In this document: positions 29,113 to 39,047 of the stretch, piece after piece
Layout of the letters: every line of letters starts with the position of its first letter
Position numbering within the stretch: the first letter of the stretch is position 1
NCBI GenBank assembly: GCA_017347465.1
Contig: AP021858.1
Coordinates: 1,816,472 to 1,880,471, forward strand
Direction: 5' to 3'
DNA: 64,000 bases
Origin: Candidatus Nitrosymbiomonas proteolyticus
GTDB lineage: Bacteria; Armatimonadota; Fimbriimonadia; Fimbriimonadales; Fimbriimonadaceae
Position numbers and translations under genes: made by a program
Notes under the pieces: model-generated
Database searches by the model: none
Told to the model about the DNA's origin: nothing
What the model saw: the letters and a program-made list of their open reading frames with translations, nothing else

Positions 29113-31854
29113 TCAACGAACGGCGACCCAATACGCTTGGTCGATGCGAACGGACCAAGTTCCTGCGGTTTCGAACGCGTCCGGCGCCCAAGAGAGCCGC
29201 GCGATCATTCTTCGTGTCGCAGGGTCGATGAATCGGTTGGGGTTGTTCGTGACGACGACCTCCACAACGGAATCTGCGGTCGTCGCCGCTTGAACATGAA
29301 CCCGCTCAAAGCGCCACTCGGAATAGTTCCAGAACTGAATCTCCTGGCCCAAACCGAGGCCCGTAGCTGACGCTTCGAGGCGGAATCTCAGCTCAGATAC
29401 GCTTGGGTACGGGCAGCGTGCGAGGAGTCCGAGATCGACGGGGAATCGCACGTCGGCGCTCTCTAGGTCCGCCTGCACGACGACTCGCTTGTCATCGCTG
29501 AGATACAGCCACGGCAGGCCGCCCTGTTTGAGGATTCCAAAGTAGACGCTCAAGATGTCCGGCGAGATCGGGTCGACGGCCGGAGCGATCGTGGCCACGT
29601 AGATGCCTCTGCCGTGGGTCACTGCCAAGAGCCTCGACGAGTCCACGAAATGCAGTTCGTCGATTGGCACGGTCGCCGGCCCCTGCTGCAACGTGCTCCA
29701 GTTCTCGCCGAAGTCGACCGAGGTGAACAACCCAATGTCGGTTCCCGCGTAGAGCCAGCCGGGTTCCGTTGGGTGGGCGGCGAGCGCGCTCACTGGCGCT
29801 TCGGGCAGTCGTACCAGACCGGAGCCAGAAGCGGACTGCCAAGTTGCACCGTCGTCGAGGCTCTGCCAAACGTTGTCCGACTCCCAACCCATGAAAGCGA
29901 CGAACACCCGATTGGGATCGTTCGGGTCGAGGCAAATCCTAGAGACCCATCGCTCCGGCATCGGCCCGCCGGCATCGTCGACCCGTTGCCACGAAGGGCT
30001 CGTCGCCGTGGCGTTGGCCGACTTCCAGACTTGGCCGTTGTTGTAGCCGACATAAACCCGGTTCGAGTTCGAGGGGTCGATCACGACGGTCGAGATGTTG
30101 TAAGGGTTGCTGCCCAGAAAGTGCGAGTTTGGCGGTTCAGGCCGAAGAGGTTCGATGGTCGGCTTGATGATCTCCCAACTCACCGCGGACGTCGTCGAAG
30201 CCTTCGCGTTATTGGTTCTCCAAAGCCTTCGGCACCCGACGAGGATTCGGTTCGGATTGTTCGGGTCCACGACGAAGTGCGTAATGAAGTTCGTGGCGCT
30301 GGTTCCTGCGTCGGTGATGGGATTGGACGAGTTATAGATGTAGCTTGCCGATGAACCCCCGTTCGTACTTCGGAAGATGGCTCCCCACTGAATCTCGCCG
30401 TAAAAATAGTTGGAGTTGGTCGGGTCGTAGGCGGTGTGGCCCCCATCGCCTCCAAAGGTGTTGGTCCAACCTTGCGGATTGCCGTTGAACCTTTTGGTGC
30501 CGTTGTCTTGAGTTCCGCCTACGATCACGCCCGTCGTCGGGTTCATGACCGCGCCGTAAAACTGCGTGATTCCAAGATTGTTGTTGAGCGCCGTCGCCGA
30601 AGAGCCGTTCGAGTCCGTCGTTCGATAGACGCCGCCATCCGTCGCAAAGTACACGGTTCGGTTGGTAGAGCCATTGAACCCGGGGTGGTGGACGATCCCG
30701 TGCATGTCGGCATGGACGCTGGTGAACGTTCGATTGAGGGTCACCCCCGCATCCGTGCTGCGATACAAGTACACCCCGCCGACGATGAGCGTATTGGGGT
30801 TCGTGGGATCGACCCAGAGCGTATTGTTGTAGGCCGAGTACGTGGAAATCCCGCTTCCAGAGGTTCGTCGCGTGAACGACTGTCCCCCGTTCGTCGAGCG
30901 GTAAATGAGGATCCGATCGTTCTCGCTCACTGCGGCGAAGACCGTGCTCGGGTTCGAAATCGAATAGCAGAGCTCCGTCCTGTGGCCGCTGATGCCCGAC
31001 GCGAGAGTCCACGTTTGGCCTCCGTTCGTCGAATAGGCCGCTCCGTCGTCATGAAGCCCGGCCATAGCCTTGGTGCCGTCGGTCGGGTGAAACTTCACGT
31101 CGTAGGCGAATCCCGTGTACACCTTCGTCCAATTGGCCCCGCGGTTCGTCGAGCGAAACACCCCAGTTCCCGTGGCTATCAGTAGCACGTCAGGATTCTC
31201 TGGTGAGATCGCGATTCGATTGATAAACTCGAAGTCGGTTCCACTCGTGCTCGGCAAATGCTCCCAGTTTTGCCCGCCGTCGGTCGAGCGGTACATGCCA
31301 AGCCCGGTCAAGAACGCGGTGTTCGTTGTTCCCGCAGGCCATTCGGCAAAGCCCTCGCCAGTTCCGATGTAGAGCGTGTCTGGTTCGGAAGGGTGCATGG
31401 CCATGCAGCCGATGTTGATCGCGGGTAGGAAATCCTCCATCGGGAGCCACGAGGCTCCGCCGTCGAGGGTCTTCCAGACGCCCCCAGTTACCGCCCCGGT
31501 CCACATGATGCTCGGGTTGGTCGGATGGATCAGGATCGGGCGCACCCTTCCTCCCACGTTGCCTGGACCCAGCCAGGTCCAACTCGCCGGAAACACGCCC
31601 GCATGAAGGGGGCGGCGGCGAAGCAACTCTTCCCGCTGTAACAACGCTCGGGAAAGCGCGCCCTTCGGAACTGTCCCGTCCGAACTGAGCCGCTGGGAGA
31701 ACCTGTACGCCAGCGCCCGGATCGGCTGGTCGGGCATCAGCTCGCTCTTTGAAGCGGGCTGAGCCTGTTGGCAGCCTTGGGCAAGAAGGCAGCCGACGAG
31801 GGCCAAAGGGAACATTGCGTTGACGAAAAAGCGGCGGTGCAAGGGGATCATCAT
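29113..31854 (-). CDS. Secreted BNR/Asp-box repeat beta-propeller protein (sortilin/VPS10-like)
   Basis: 913 residues. The signal peptide MFPLALVGCLLAQGC contains a lipobox (LVGC), so an outer-surface lipoprotein is likely. The body is a beta-propeller with many Asp-box repeats of the S-T-N/D-x-G-x-x-W/F type: STDGGQNW, STNRGANW, STNGGQTW, STNGGQSF, SVDFGENW. Unlike true sialidases, no catalytic set is obvious. The family includes xyloglucanase-like and receptor-like proteins, so a polysaccharide-binding or adhesive function is possible but unproven. About 250 C-terminal residues form a separate domain (from about residue 770). Confidence 0.85.
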   Translation of the reverse strand: MMIPLHRRFFVNAMFPLALVGCLLAQGCQQAQPASKSELMPDQPIRALAYRFSQRLSSDGTVPKGALSRALLQREELLRRRPLHAGVFPASWTWLGPGNVGGRVRPILIHPTNPSIMWTGAVTGGVWKTLDGGASWLPMEDFLPAINIGCMAMHPSEPDTLYIGTGEGFAEWPAGTTNTAFLTGLGMYRSTDGGQNWEHLPSTSGTDFEFINRIAISPENPDVLLIATGTGVFRSTNRGANWTKVYTGFAYDVKFHPTDGTKAMAGLHDDGAAYSTNGGQTWTLASGISGHRTELCYSISNPSTVFAAVSENDRILIYRSTNGGQSFTRRTSGSGISTYSAYNNTLWVDPTNPNTLIVGGVYLYRSTDAGVTLNRTFTSVHADMHGIVHHPGFNGSTNRTVYFATDGGVYRTTDSNGSSATALNNNLGITQFYGAVMNPTTGVIVGGTQDNGTKRFNGNPQGWTNTFGGDGGHTAYDPTNSNYFYGEIQWGAIFRSTNGGSSASYIYNSSNPITDAGTSATNFITHFVVDPNNPNRILVGCRRLWRTNNAKASTTSAVSWEIIKPTIEPLRPEPPNSHFLGSNPYNISTVVIDPSNSNRVYVGYNNGQVWKSANATATSPSWQRVDDAGGPMPERWVSRICLDPNDPNRVFVAFMGWESDNVWQSLDDGATWQSASGSGLVRLPEAPVSALAAHPTEPGWLYAGTDIGLFTSVDFGENWSTLQQGPATVPIDELHFVDSSRLLAVTHGRGIYVATIAPAVDPISPDILSVYFGILKQGGLPWLYLSDDKRVVVQADLESADVRFPVDLGLLARCPYPSVSELRFRLEASATGLGLGQEIQFWNYSEWRFERVHVQAATTADSVVEVVVTNNPNRFIDPATRRMIARLSWAPDAFETAGTWSVRIDQAYWVAVR

Positions 31855-31941
31855 TGCATTGACCTAACTCAAGAGCTTTCTTTCAGACTACACCAGAATC
31901 CTGGAATTCGAACAAGGAAATCGCTCAGCGCCCGAGTTCTC

Positions 31942-31959
31942 GTGGGAAGTTGCTCCCAC
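31942..31959. repeat. Inverted repeat in a divergent intergenic region
   Basis: GTGGGA and TCCCAC separated by 6 nt, between the divergent BNR-repeat gene and the gene at 32028. It could be an operator or a short hairpin; no regulator is identified. Confidence 0.4.
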
Positions 31960-32027
31960 TAGAATCTTTGCTGCCCCGTTCCATCGTATAGGCTTTGCGG
32001 GGAGCCGCGCCTTCCCGGAGAATCGTT

Positions 32028-32891
32028 ATGAACAATGCACCGAATTCGTCGTTGGAAGCCCGTTTGAATCAGCTTGAGACCTCGCATCGGGCGCTCGAAG
32101 GGCGCTATCGAAGAATGAAGCTGGCCCTCGGCCTTGCCGTCTCGCCTGTACTTCTAGGTGGACTTCTCGCCGCCTCAGGATGGATGAACCCAGGGCAAGC
32201 TGCGACCGAGGTCGCCGCAAAGAGATTCAGCTTGGTGGGTGACGACGGAAAGGAACTGGCTGCGATGGAGTTGACGTCTGATGGGCTTCCTTCCGTGACG
32301 CTGCGCGACAAGTCGGGGGGCATCAAGGCACGGTTTGCGGTGGCCTCGAACGGGCTGGCGAACGTCTGGATGTTCGGCGAAGAAGGCAAGGTTCGCGCTC
32401 AATTCGGCTTCGACACAAAGGGCCCCGCTATGTGGCTGTTCGACAAGGAAGGTACGGGACGGTTGGTCGCAGGATTCTCCGAAGGAGATTTGCCGGGAAT
32501 GTGGCTCGACGATAAAGAAGGGCAACCGGTCAGCAGATGGGTCCAAAATGCCTCCGGCTTTGCGTCGCTCGAAATGCTCGGAACCGAGGGGCTTCGGCAG
32601 TCGGTGCTGGGCTTGGACGACGAGAACCGGCCGATGCTTTGGCTTTATGACGAGCGGGGCGTGGGGAGGGCGATTTTGGGGTTCACGCTTTACGGTAACC
32701 CTGGGCTGTGGCTCGACGACCCGCAAAAGAAGACGCGGGCTTCCTTGGCGATGGGCGTAACGGGCGACTGCTCCTTCGACCTGCTCGATGCCAGCGGAAC
32801 CTCCCGCGCAACGTTGTCGGGCGAAGAGGGCAAGGAGCAGCTCACGCTTCGCAACAAGAGCGGAGAGACGCTGTTTACGACCGTGAAGTGA
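32028..32891 (+). CDS. Membrane-anchored beta-repeat protein of unknown function
   Basis: 287 residues from the ATG at 32028 (GGAG upstream). A short coiled coil (LEARLNQLETSHRALEGRYRR in form, residues about 8-28) precedes one transmembrane segment (LALGLAVSPVLLGGLLAASGW region). The rest is about ten repeats of roughly 22 residues with the theme of a glycine- and aspartate-containing turn plus hydrophobic strand (WLFDKEGTGRLVAGF, WLYDERGVGRAILGF, WLDDPQKKTRASLAM). This predicts a beta-solenoid or propeller outside the cytoplasm. No enzyme motif is seen. Confidence 0.75.
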   Translation: MNNAPNSSLEARLNQLETSHRALEGRYRRMKLALGLAVSPVLLGGLLAASGWMNPGQAATEVAAKRFSLVGDDGKELAAMELTSDGLPSVTLRDKSGGIKARFAVASNGLANVWMFGEEGKVRAQFGFDTKGPAMWLFDKEGTGRLVAGFSEGDLPGMWLDDKEGQPVSRWVQNASGFASLEMLGTEGLRQSVLGLDDENRPMLWLYDERGVGRAILGFTLYGNPGLWLDDPQKKTRASLAMGVTGDCSFDLLDASGTSRATLSGEEGKEQLTLRNKSGETLFTTVK

Positions 32892-32901
32892 AGGTAAGGC
32901 G

Positions 32902-34479
32902 TCAGTCCTCGCCGCCGTTCCTCGACTCGGGCTTCATCATCGGGAAGAGCACGGCTTCACGGATGGAGTCCGCGCCGGTGAGGGTCATGACGAGCCGGTC
33001 GATCCCGATACCGCACCCCCCGGTCGGAGGCATACCGCACTCCAGCGCGTAAATGTACTCCTCGTCCATCGGGTGCGATTCCTCGTCCCCACGCTCGGCT
33101 TGGCGTTGCTGCATCTCGAACCGCTCGCGCTGGTCGATCGGGTCGTTGATCTCAGAGAACGCGTTAGCGACCTCGCGACCCCCTATGTACGCCTCGAATC
33201 GGCGCGTGATTCGGGGGTTGTGGGGGTCCTTCTTGGCGAGCGGCGAGGTCTCGATGGGATATCCGACGACGAATGTGGGTTCGATCAGGGTGGGCTCGAC
33301 GAACACCTCGAGGAGCTTTTCGATGAGTCCGCCCAGATGGTGCTCCTCGTCTGCAATGATCCGCTTTCCGTTTTGAGGGTTGACGACCTTCCTATCCCCC
33401 AGCGCGTCCTTCGCCTTGTCCAGCGACGATAGGTCGGCTGCAGTAAGTCCCGTGTGCCGCTCGATTTCGGTGAGCAGGTCCACCCGCGCCCAAGGTTTGG
33501 AGAAGTCCAGCAATTGGCCGGGGCTTGAATCGGCATCCGTCGCGGGGTCCGAAAGCCGGCACAGCGAGCTCCCGTAGACCTGCTCGACGACGAACCGGAA
33601 CAGCCCCTCCACATGCCCCATCACGTCTTCGAGGTTTGCGTACGCCTCGTACCACTCGAGCAGCGTGAACTCGGGGTTGTGGCGGTTCGAGACGCCCTCG
33701 TTCCGAAACACCTTTCCGATCTCGAACACCTTCGGCAGATCGCCGCAGATCAGCCGCTTCAAATAGAGTTCGAGCGAGATTCGGAGCTTGACGTCGATGT
33801 CGTACGCGTTGTAATGCGTCAGAAACGGGCGCGCCGCCGCTCCGCCCGCCACGATCTGAAGCATTGGAGTCTCGACCTCGATGTATCCTTGCTTGTCGAA
33901 GTACTTGCGGACGGCCGACACCATCTTGCTTCGAGTAACGAGCCTGTCTCGAACGGGCTTGTTGGCGATGAGGTCCAGGTGCCGATGCCGGTAGCGCGCC
34001 TCGATGTCTTCGAGCGCGTACCATTGCTGGCCGTCCTTCTCCTTGCCGATCGGCAGGGCGTGGAGGCACTTACTGAGTGGCTTGAATTCACGGACATGGA
34101 TCGACCGCTCGCCGGTGCGGGTTCGAAACAGAAATCCCTGCACTCCAACATGGTCGCCGATGTCGAGCAAGGTGTACGCCTCCCACGCCTCCTCGCTGAG
34201 GTCATCTTTGCGGAAGTAGGCCTGGATCTTTCCTTCTCCATCCGAAAGATGGGCGAATCCCGCCTTGCCCATCAGCCGATAGCTTACGATCCTGCCGGCA
34301 AACGCGACGTCCGGTGCCTCGGATTCGGCAAAGTCCCCCTCGGAAGGAAACAGTTGCAGAAGATCGTCGGCAGAGCCTGTTGAGTCAAACCGCTCGACCG
34401 CATACGGGTCGAGCCCCAACTCGCGAAGCCGCTCCAGCTTCTGAAGGCGAACCTCTCTCAAGGACAACTCTTCGGTCAT
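32902..34479 (-). CDS. lysS: Lysyl-tRNA synthetase, class II
   Basis: 525 residues from the ATG at 34477-34479 (MTEELSLREVRLQKLERLREL); the frame is open further upstream but that part looks non-coding. An OB-fold anticodon domain (AGRIVSYRLMGKAGFAHLSDG) is followed by the class II catalytic core. Motif 2 is FRNEGVSNRHNPEFTLLEWYEAY and motif 3 is GCGIGIDRLVMTLTGADSIRE. It charges tRNA-Lys. It ends 10 nt from the stop of the convergent repeat protein. Confidence 0.95.
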   Translation of the reverse strand: MTEELSLREVRLQKLERLRELGLDPYAVERFDSTGSADDLLQLFPSEGDFAESEAPDVAFAGRIVSYRLMGKAGFAHLSDGEGKIQAYFRKDDLSEEAWEAYTLLDIGDHVGVQGFLFRTRTGERSIHVREFKPLSKCLHALPIGKEKDGQQWYALEDIEARYRHRHLDLIANKPVRDRLVTRSKMVSAVRKYFDKQGYIEVETPMLQIVAGGAAARPFLTHYNAYDIDVKLRISLELYLKRLICGDLPKVFEIGKVFRNEGVSNRHNPEFTLLEWYEAYANLEDVMGHVEGLFRFVVEQVYGSSLCRLSDPATDADSSPGQLLDFSKPWARVDLLTEIERHTGLTAADLSSLDKAKDALGDRKVVNPQNGKRIIADEEHHLGGLIEKLLEVFVEPTLIEPTFVVGYPIETSPLAKKDPHNPRITRRFEAYIGGREVANAFSEINDPIDQRERFEMQQRQAERGDEESHPMDEEYIYALECGMPPTGGCGIGIDRLVMTLTGADSIREAVLFPMMKPESRNGGED

Positions 34480-34583
34480 TCGAAGTAAGCATTCTACTTG
34501 ACTTCCTCGGGGGGCGGGCCTGAGTGACGGACCGCCGAGAGGGACCAACGGCCCGCTTGGAGTCTGCGAAGTCAAAGGAACGC

Positions 34584-34613
34584 TTGACAGCTTGATACCG
34601 GGCGCGTCATACT
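34584..34613 (+). promoter_or_regulatory. Promoter of the str operon
   Basis: Perfect TTGACA (34584-34589), an 18-nt spacer and CATACT (34608-34613). The leader to rpsL is about 200 nt. Confidence 0.75.
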
Positions 34614-34723
34614 ACGCCCAGGCACAACGAGGCGAGGCCTTTGCGTGTCGAATATCGGTCGAGGAGGCTGGGAGCCGGAGGATTCTGAGAACGATTAGGG
34701 AGTCGGAATCGAGAAATGGGAGG

Positions 34724-34752
34724 CCCCCTGCCGGCAGGTAGCGGGGTTTTTT
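34724..34752 (+). terminator. Attenuator-like terminator in the rpsL leader
   Basis: CCCC-CTGCC-GGCAG-G, then TAGCGGGG, forms a nested hairpin (34724-34746) followed at once by six T residues (34747-34752). It lies downstream of the str promoter and 70 nt before rpsL, so it would stop the operon's own transcript unless read through. Upstream complementary pieces such as GATTC/GAATC (34681-34710) could form an alternative fold. Confidence 0.7.
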
Positions 34753-34821
34753 GGTGTCTTCCCGCGAGCGCCGACCGCGTTCGACGCAGGGTCCGCGTGC
34801 CGCAAAGGACAAGAGAATCGT

Positions 34822-35202
34822 ATGCCAACAGTCAATCAACTGGTGCGGAAAGGGCGCAGGACGCCCAAGGTGAAGTCGAAGTCGCCGGCGCTCAAGGGCA
34901 ACCCCCAGCGCAGGGGCGTCTGCACGATCGTACGAACGATGACGCCCAAGAAGCCCAATTCGGCTCTCCGCAAGGTGGCGCGCGTCCGATTGACGAATGG
35001 CGTCGAAGTCACGGCCTATATCCCCGGAATCGGCCACAACCTTCAGGAGCACTCGGTGGTCCTCGTTCGAGGAGGCCGTGTGAAGGACCTTCCCGGCGTG
35101 CGATACCACATCATCCGCGGTACACAGCAGACTGCCGGCACGAACAACCGAATGCAGGGTCGCAGCAAATACGGCGCCAAGCGGCCGAAGGCGGCGAAGT
35201 AA
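34822..35202 (+). CDS. rpsL: 30S ribosomal protein S12
   Basis: 126 residues, standard length. Contains the decoding-centre segments [20 protein letters not shown] and [17 protein letters not shown], with both lysine positions that are linked to streptomycin resistance in other bacteria unchanged. First gene of the str operon, 10 nt before rpsG. Confidence 0.98.
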   Translation: MPTVNQLVRKGRRTPKVKSKSPALKGNPQRRGVCTIVRTMTPKKPNSALRKVARVRLTNGVEVTAYIPGIGHNLQEHSVVLVRGGRVKDLPGVRYHIIRGTQQTAGTNNRMQGRSKYGAKRPKAAK

Positions 35203-35212
35203 GGAGCGAGCG

Positions 35213-35683
35213 ATGCCGAGAAAAGGTCCAGTTTCCAAGCGAAGAATTCTTCCCGATCCCGTGTATGGCAGCGAACTTGCGCAGCGGTTCATCAACCGGA
35301 TGATGCTCGACGGCAAGAAGTCCGTGTCTGAGAGGATTTTCTACTCAGCGATGGCCAACCTCGAACAGAAGACCGGAGAACCCGCGATCGAGGTGTTCGA
35401 GCGCGCCATGCAGAACGTGATGCCGAATGTCGAAGTGCGCCCTCGACGCGTGGGCGGCCAGACGTACCAAGTCCCGATGGACGTACGGCCTGAGCGCCGA
35501 CGCGCCCTCGCATTGCGTTGGCTCATCGAGTCTGCTCGGAAGCGGTCGGGCAACACGATGGTCGACAGGCTGACGTCTGAACTGCTCGACGCCGCCAACG
35601 GCACGGGCGTTGCGGTCAAGAAGCGCGAGGACACCCATCGCATGGCCGATGCGAACAAGGCGTTCTCGCACTATAGGTTCTAA
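35213..35683 (+). CDS. rpsG: 30S ribosomal protein S7
   Basis: 156 residues, standard length. Starts [20 protein letters not shown] and contains the conserved [15 protein letters not shown] block. It nucleates the 30S head on 16S rRNA and is the usual autoregulator of the str operon. AAGGAG lies before the ATG; 11 nt separate it from fusA. Confidence 0.98.
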   Translation: MPRKGPVSKRRILPDPVYGSELAQRFINRMMLDGKKSVSERIFYSAMANLEQKTGEPAIEVFERAMQNVMPNVEVRPRRVGGQTYQVPMDVRPERRRALALRWLIESARKRSGNTMVDRLTSELLDAANGTGVAVKKREDTHRMADANKAFSHYRF

Positions 35684-35694
35684 GGAAGGAACTT

Positions 35695-37824
35695 ATGGCA
35701 CGGACGCATCCCCTCGAACGCATACGCAACATCGGTATTGCCGCTCATATCGACGCGGGCAAGACCACGACGACCGAGCGGATCCTCTATTACACGGGTC
35801 GCCAACATAAGATGGGCGAGGTTCACGAGGGCTCGGCGACGATGGACTGGATGGAGCAAGAGCAAGAGCGGGGAATCACCATCACCTCCGCCGCGACGAC
35901 TTGCTACTGGAAGGGAACCAACGGTGACCGAGAGGATCACCGCATCAACATCATCGATACGCCCGGACACGTCGACTTTACCGTCGAAGTCGAACGCTCG
36001 CTACGCGTGCTCGATGGCGTCGTAGCCGTATTCTGCGCTGTCGGTGGAGTCCAGCCCCAATCAGAGACCGTCTGGCGGCAGGCGAACAAGTACAGCGTCC
36101 CCCGGATCATCTACGTGAACAAGATGGACCGCCTTGGGGCCAACTTCTTCGACGTGGTCGATAAGATTCGCAAGCGATTGGGTTCGAATGCCGCTCCTAT
36201 CCAAGTGCCTTGGGGCGCGGAGAGCGATTACAAAGGGTACGTTGACCTTATCACCATGAAGGCGACGAAGTACACCTCCGACGACGGCAAGCAATTCGAG
36301 GAAATCGACTGCCCGCCGGAGTTAGTGGAACTCGCCGCCGAGTGGCGCGAGAAGATGATCGAGTCGATCGCCGACTTCGACGATTCCATCATGGAGACCT
36401 TCCTCGAAGGGGGAGAGATCAACGAAGCCGACCTCCGATCCGCGCTGCGCAAGGGCACCATCGCCGGAAACGTCGTGCCCGTCCTAAGCGGATCGAGCTT
36501 CAAGAACAAGGGCGTTCAGGCGATGCTCGATGCCATTGTCGATTTTCTGCCATCGCCGCTCGACGTTGGTGCCGTTCATGGCGTCGACCCCAAAACCGAG
36601 CAAGAAGTCCTGCGGAACCCGAGCGATACGGAACCGTTCTGTGCGCTGGCGTTCAAAATCATGAGCGACAAGTACGTTGGCAGGCTGACGTACCTGCGCG
36701 TGTACTCCGGATTGCTCAAAAAGGGAAGTACCGTGCTCGTTTGCTACCGCGACCCGCAGACCAACGAGTTCCGGAGCCGTTCGGAGCGCGTGGGCCGCAT
36801 CCTTCAAATGCACGCCAACCACCGAGAGGACCTCGATGAGGCGGACGCAGGCTCGATCGTAGGCGTTATCGGCCTCAACGACGTGCATACGGGTCAAACG
36901 GTTTGCCAAGAGGGCAAAGCCGTGGTATTGGAGGCCATCCGCTTCCCGGAACCTGTCATTCAGATCGCCATCGAACCGAAAAGCCGCGCCGACCAGGAGA
37001 AGCTGGCGACCTCGCTCCTCCGTCTGGCCCAAGAAGACCCGACGTTTCGGATGCACACCGACCCAGAGAGCGGCCAGACCATCATTTCCGGCATGGGCGA
37101 ACTCCACCTCGAAATCATTGTGGACCGGCTGAGCCGTGAGTTTGGAGTCCAAGCGAATCAGGGCAAGCCGCAAGTCGCCTACCGCGAAACTGTCCGGGTC
37201 AAGAGCAAGGCCGAAGGGCGCTTCGTTCGGCAAACGGGCGGCTCGGGCCAATATGGCCACTGCTGGCTTGAGTTGGAGCCGCTGCCGCCTGGATCGGGGA
37301 TTCAATTCGAGAACAAGGTCGTCGGCGGAGCGGTCCCGAAGGAGTTCATTCCTGCGATCGAGAAGGGCGTGCGCGAAGCGGCGCAATCCGGCATTATGGC
37401 GGGCTATCCCGTCGTCGACGTAAAGATCTCGGTCGTGGATGGAAGCTATCACGAGGTCGACTCCAACGAGAACGCGTTCCGGCAGGCAGGCGTGCTGGGA
37501 TTCCGAGAGGCGATGAAGAAGGCGAATCCTGTCCTCAAGGAGCCGATCATGCACGTCGAAGTGACGACTCCGGAAGCGAACGTAGGAGATGTAGTCGGCG
37601 ACATTAACAGCCGCCGAGGACGAATTGAGGGCATGGAACCAGGCATGGGCGGGGTCACCGTCATCAATGCCCACGTGCCGCTCGCAGAGATGTTCGGGTA
37701 TGTTACTACGCTGCGGTCTTTGACGCAAGGACGAGCGACGCCGAACGTAACACCCTCGCATTACGAGGAGGTTCCGCAGGGAATCGCGGCGGAAATCGTT
37801 GCGAAAGCCCAGGGCGGAAGATAG
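35695..37824 (+). CDS. fusA: Elongation factor G
   Basis: Canonical translocase GTPase, 709 residues. P-loop [10 protein letters not shown], switch [20 protein letters not shown] and NKMD (G1-G4) are all intact. Domain IV carries [19 protein letters not shown] and [23 protein letters not shown] precedes the ATG. tuf does not follow directly; an unrelated five-gene module intervenes. Confidence 0.98.
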   Translation: MARTHPLERIRNIGIAAHIDAGKTTTTERILYYTGRQHKMGEVHEGSATMDWMEQEQERGITITSAATTCYWKGTNGDREDHRINIIDTPGHVDFTVEVERSLRVLDGVVAVFCAVGGVQPQSETVWRQANKYSVPRIIYVNKMDRLGANFFDVVDKIRKRLGSNAAPIQVPWGAESDYKGYVDLITMKATKYTSDDGKQFEEIDCPPELVELAAEWREKMIESIADFDDSIMETFLEGGEINEADLRSALRKGTIAGNVVPVLSGSSFKNKGVQAMLDAIVDFLPSPLDVGAVHGVDPKTEQEVLRNPSDTEPFCALAFKIMSDKYVGRLTYLRVYSGLLKKGSTVLVCYRDPQTNEFRSRSERVGRILQMHANHREDLDEADAGSIVGVIGLNDVHTGQTVCQEGKAVVLEAIRFPEPVIQIAIEPKSRADQEKLATSLLRLAQEDPTFRMHTDPESGQTIISGMGELHLEIIVDRLSREFGVQANQGKPQVAYRETVRVKSKAEGRFVRQTGGSGQYGHCWLELEPLPPGSGIQFENKVVGGAVPKEFIPAIEKGVREAAQSGIMAGYPVVDVKISVVDGSYHEVDSNENAFRQAGVLGFREAMKKANPVLKEPIMHVEVTTPEANVGDVVGDINSRRGRIEGMEPGMGGVTVINAHVPLAEMFGYVTTLRSLTQGRATPNVTPSHYEEVPQGIAAEIVAKAQGGR

Positions 37825-37912
37825 GTTCCCCCACAACCGATACGGCGCCCTCTGTGCCGGACACCTCGCAATCGTTTTCTTTTTGTATATTCGGAATGGC
37901 CCTCCGGCGCGT

Positions 37913-37918
37913 TATAGT
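37913..37918 (+). promoter_or_regulatory. -10 box of the module between fusA and tuf
   Basis: TATAGT with a weak -35 (TTCGGA) 17 nt upstream, about 30 nt before the prepilin-like start. Upstream lies a T-rich stretch (TTTTCTTTTTG, from 37875) after a short GGCGC/GTGCC stem that could weakly end the str transcript. Confidence 0.5.
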
Positions 37919-37947
37919 GGTATCGGATCGTTGGTCTGGAGTCGAAC

Positions 37948-38637
37948 GTGCGCCAACTGCCGAGACGCCAAAAGGGGACCCTAGGGATGACTCTCATTGA
38001 AGTCATCTGCGTCGTGGGGATTGTCGCTTCCCTCGCTGCCCTCATGTTTCCGACGTTTGCAAGCAGCAGGCGCGCTGCTCAAGTCGGGGTGTGCCTGTCG
38101 AACCTACAGCAGTGTGATCGTGCCCTTAAGCTCTATAGCATCGACTTCGACGACATGGTGCCCCGAGGGAAGGATTGCGTGGACCTGCAGATTCCAGAGG
38201 TCCATCCCGCTTCCATTCGCCCAGAGATTCGAGCCATCCCTCTGCTGACCGATTTGACAGGGCCCTATCTTCAGAAGCGGGAGGTCTGGCGATGCCCGCT
38301 GGATTCCGGGACGTTGGCCCTCGATACCGCGCCGCACATGGCGTTTCCCAACCATCCTTCGCTGTTCGAATCGTGCGGAATGTCGTACTCGTTCATCACT
38401 AGCTTGGGCCTAGGCGCTAGTTGGACCTCGATCGAGCGGCTCAGCGAGCAGATGATCCTAGCCGACCAAGCGGGGCATTGGCATCCGGGTTCGCAAGCGC
38501 TCGATCCGCGAATGATGATCGGGGACCACATGACGCTCTGGCAAACCTACCGCTACAACATTGCCTACTTCGACGGGCATGTGGCCCAGAATCGTACGTA
38601 CACGCAGCACCGCGATGCCTGGGGGCGCTCCCGATGA
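37948..38637 (+). CDS. Type II secretion/type IV prepilin-like protein
   Basis: 229 residues from a GTG. A basic leader (MRQLPRRQKGTLG) is followed by the prepilin peptidase site G/MTLIEV and the hydrophobic helix VICVVGIVASLAALMFPTF. The C-terminal part (QTYRYNIAYFDGHVAQNRTY) carries the DG-containing element of DUF1559-like pseudopilins common in Planctomycetes and Armatimonadota. It is probably a minor pseudopilin at the cell surface. It overlaps the next gene by the ATGA junction and heads a tightly packed set of five genes. Confidence 0.85.
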   Translation: MRQLPRRQKGTLGMTLIEVICVVGIVASLAALMFPTFASSRRAAQVGVCLSNLQQCDRALKLYSIDFDDMVPRGKDCVDLQIPEVHPASIRPEIRAIPLLTDLTGPYLQKREVWRCPLDSGTLALDTAPHMAFPNHPSLFESCGMSYSFITSLGLGASWTSIERLSEQMILADQAGHWHPGSQALDPRMMIGDHMTLWQTYRYNIAYFDGHVAQNRTYTQHRDAWGRSR

Positions 38638-39047
38638 GGTCGTTTGGCATGGCGCGCTGGGCGATTGTCGCCCTTCTTGTCGCCGCGGCCACCGCGAAGT
38701 TCGTCGATTTCGACGAAGCGATCGCTTCGATTGACCAGACCGATCTCCTGCCGGTCAAAGGTCAGAGGGCATTTCTTGCGGCCTTGATCAGCGTTGAGTT
38801 TCTGGCGGCCTTGCTGCTTACCCTATCAAGGTCCAGGTGGTTGTACCTTGGCCTTGGCGCGTTGTTCGCGGCTTTTGCTGGGTATTCAGCGCTCAGGTTT
38901 CGATTGGGCCTACATGTCCCATGCTCCTGCTTCGGAGCTTTCGTCAAGATGCCTGCTTGGGCTTCGTTCTTGCTGAGCACCGCGATTTGTCAAGTTTCTT
39001 TCAGCATGTTCTGGAAACAAAAACCCTATACGGAGAACCTATCATGA
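38634..39047 (+). CDS. MauE/DoxX-like membrane protein
   Basis: 137 residues from the ATG that overlaps the previous stop (ATGA). Four hydrophobic segments: WAIVALLVAAATAKF, FLAALISVEFLAALLLTL, WLYLGLGALFAAFAGYSAL and ASFLLSTAICQVSFSMF. The CSCFGAF motif matches the CxCFG signature of MauE-like proteins, which are thought to assist disulfide formation in exported partners. The next gene encodes an exported peptide with eight cysteines, an obvious candidate substrate (inference). It overlaps that gene by ATGA. Confidence 0.8.
   Translation: MRSFGMARWAIVALLVAAATAKFVDFDEAIASIDQTDLLPVKGQRAFLAALISVEFLAALLLTLSRSRWLYLGLGALFAAFAGYSALRFRLGLHVPCSCFGAFVKMPAWASFLLSTAICQVSFSMFWKQKPYTENLS

Noticed and set aside
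29113-31854. Sialidase activity for the BNR-repeat protein
   Set aside because: Asp-boxes alone occur in many non-enzymatic propellers; the arginine triad and nucleophile of sialidases were not found.
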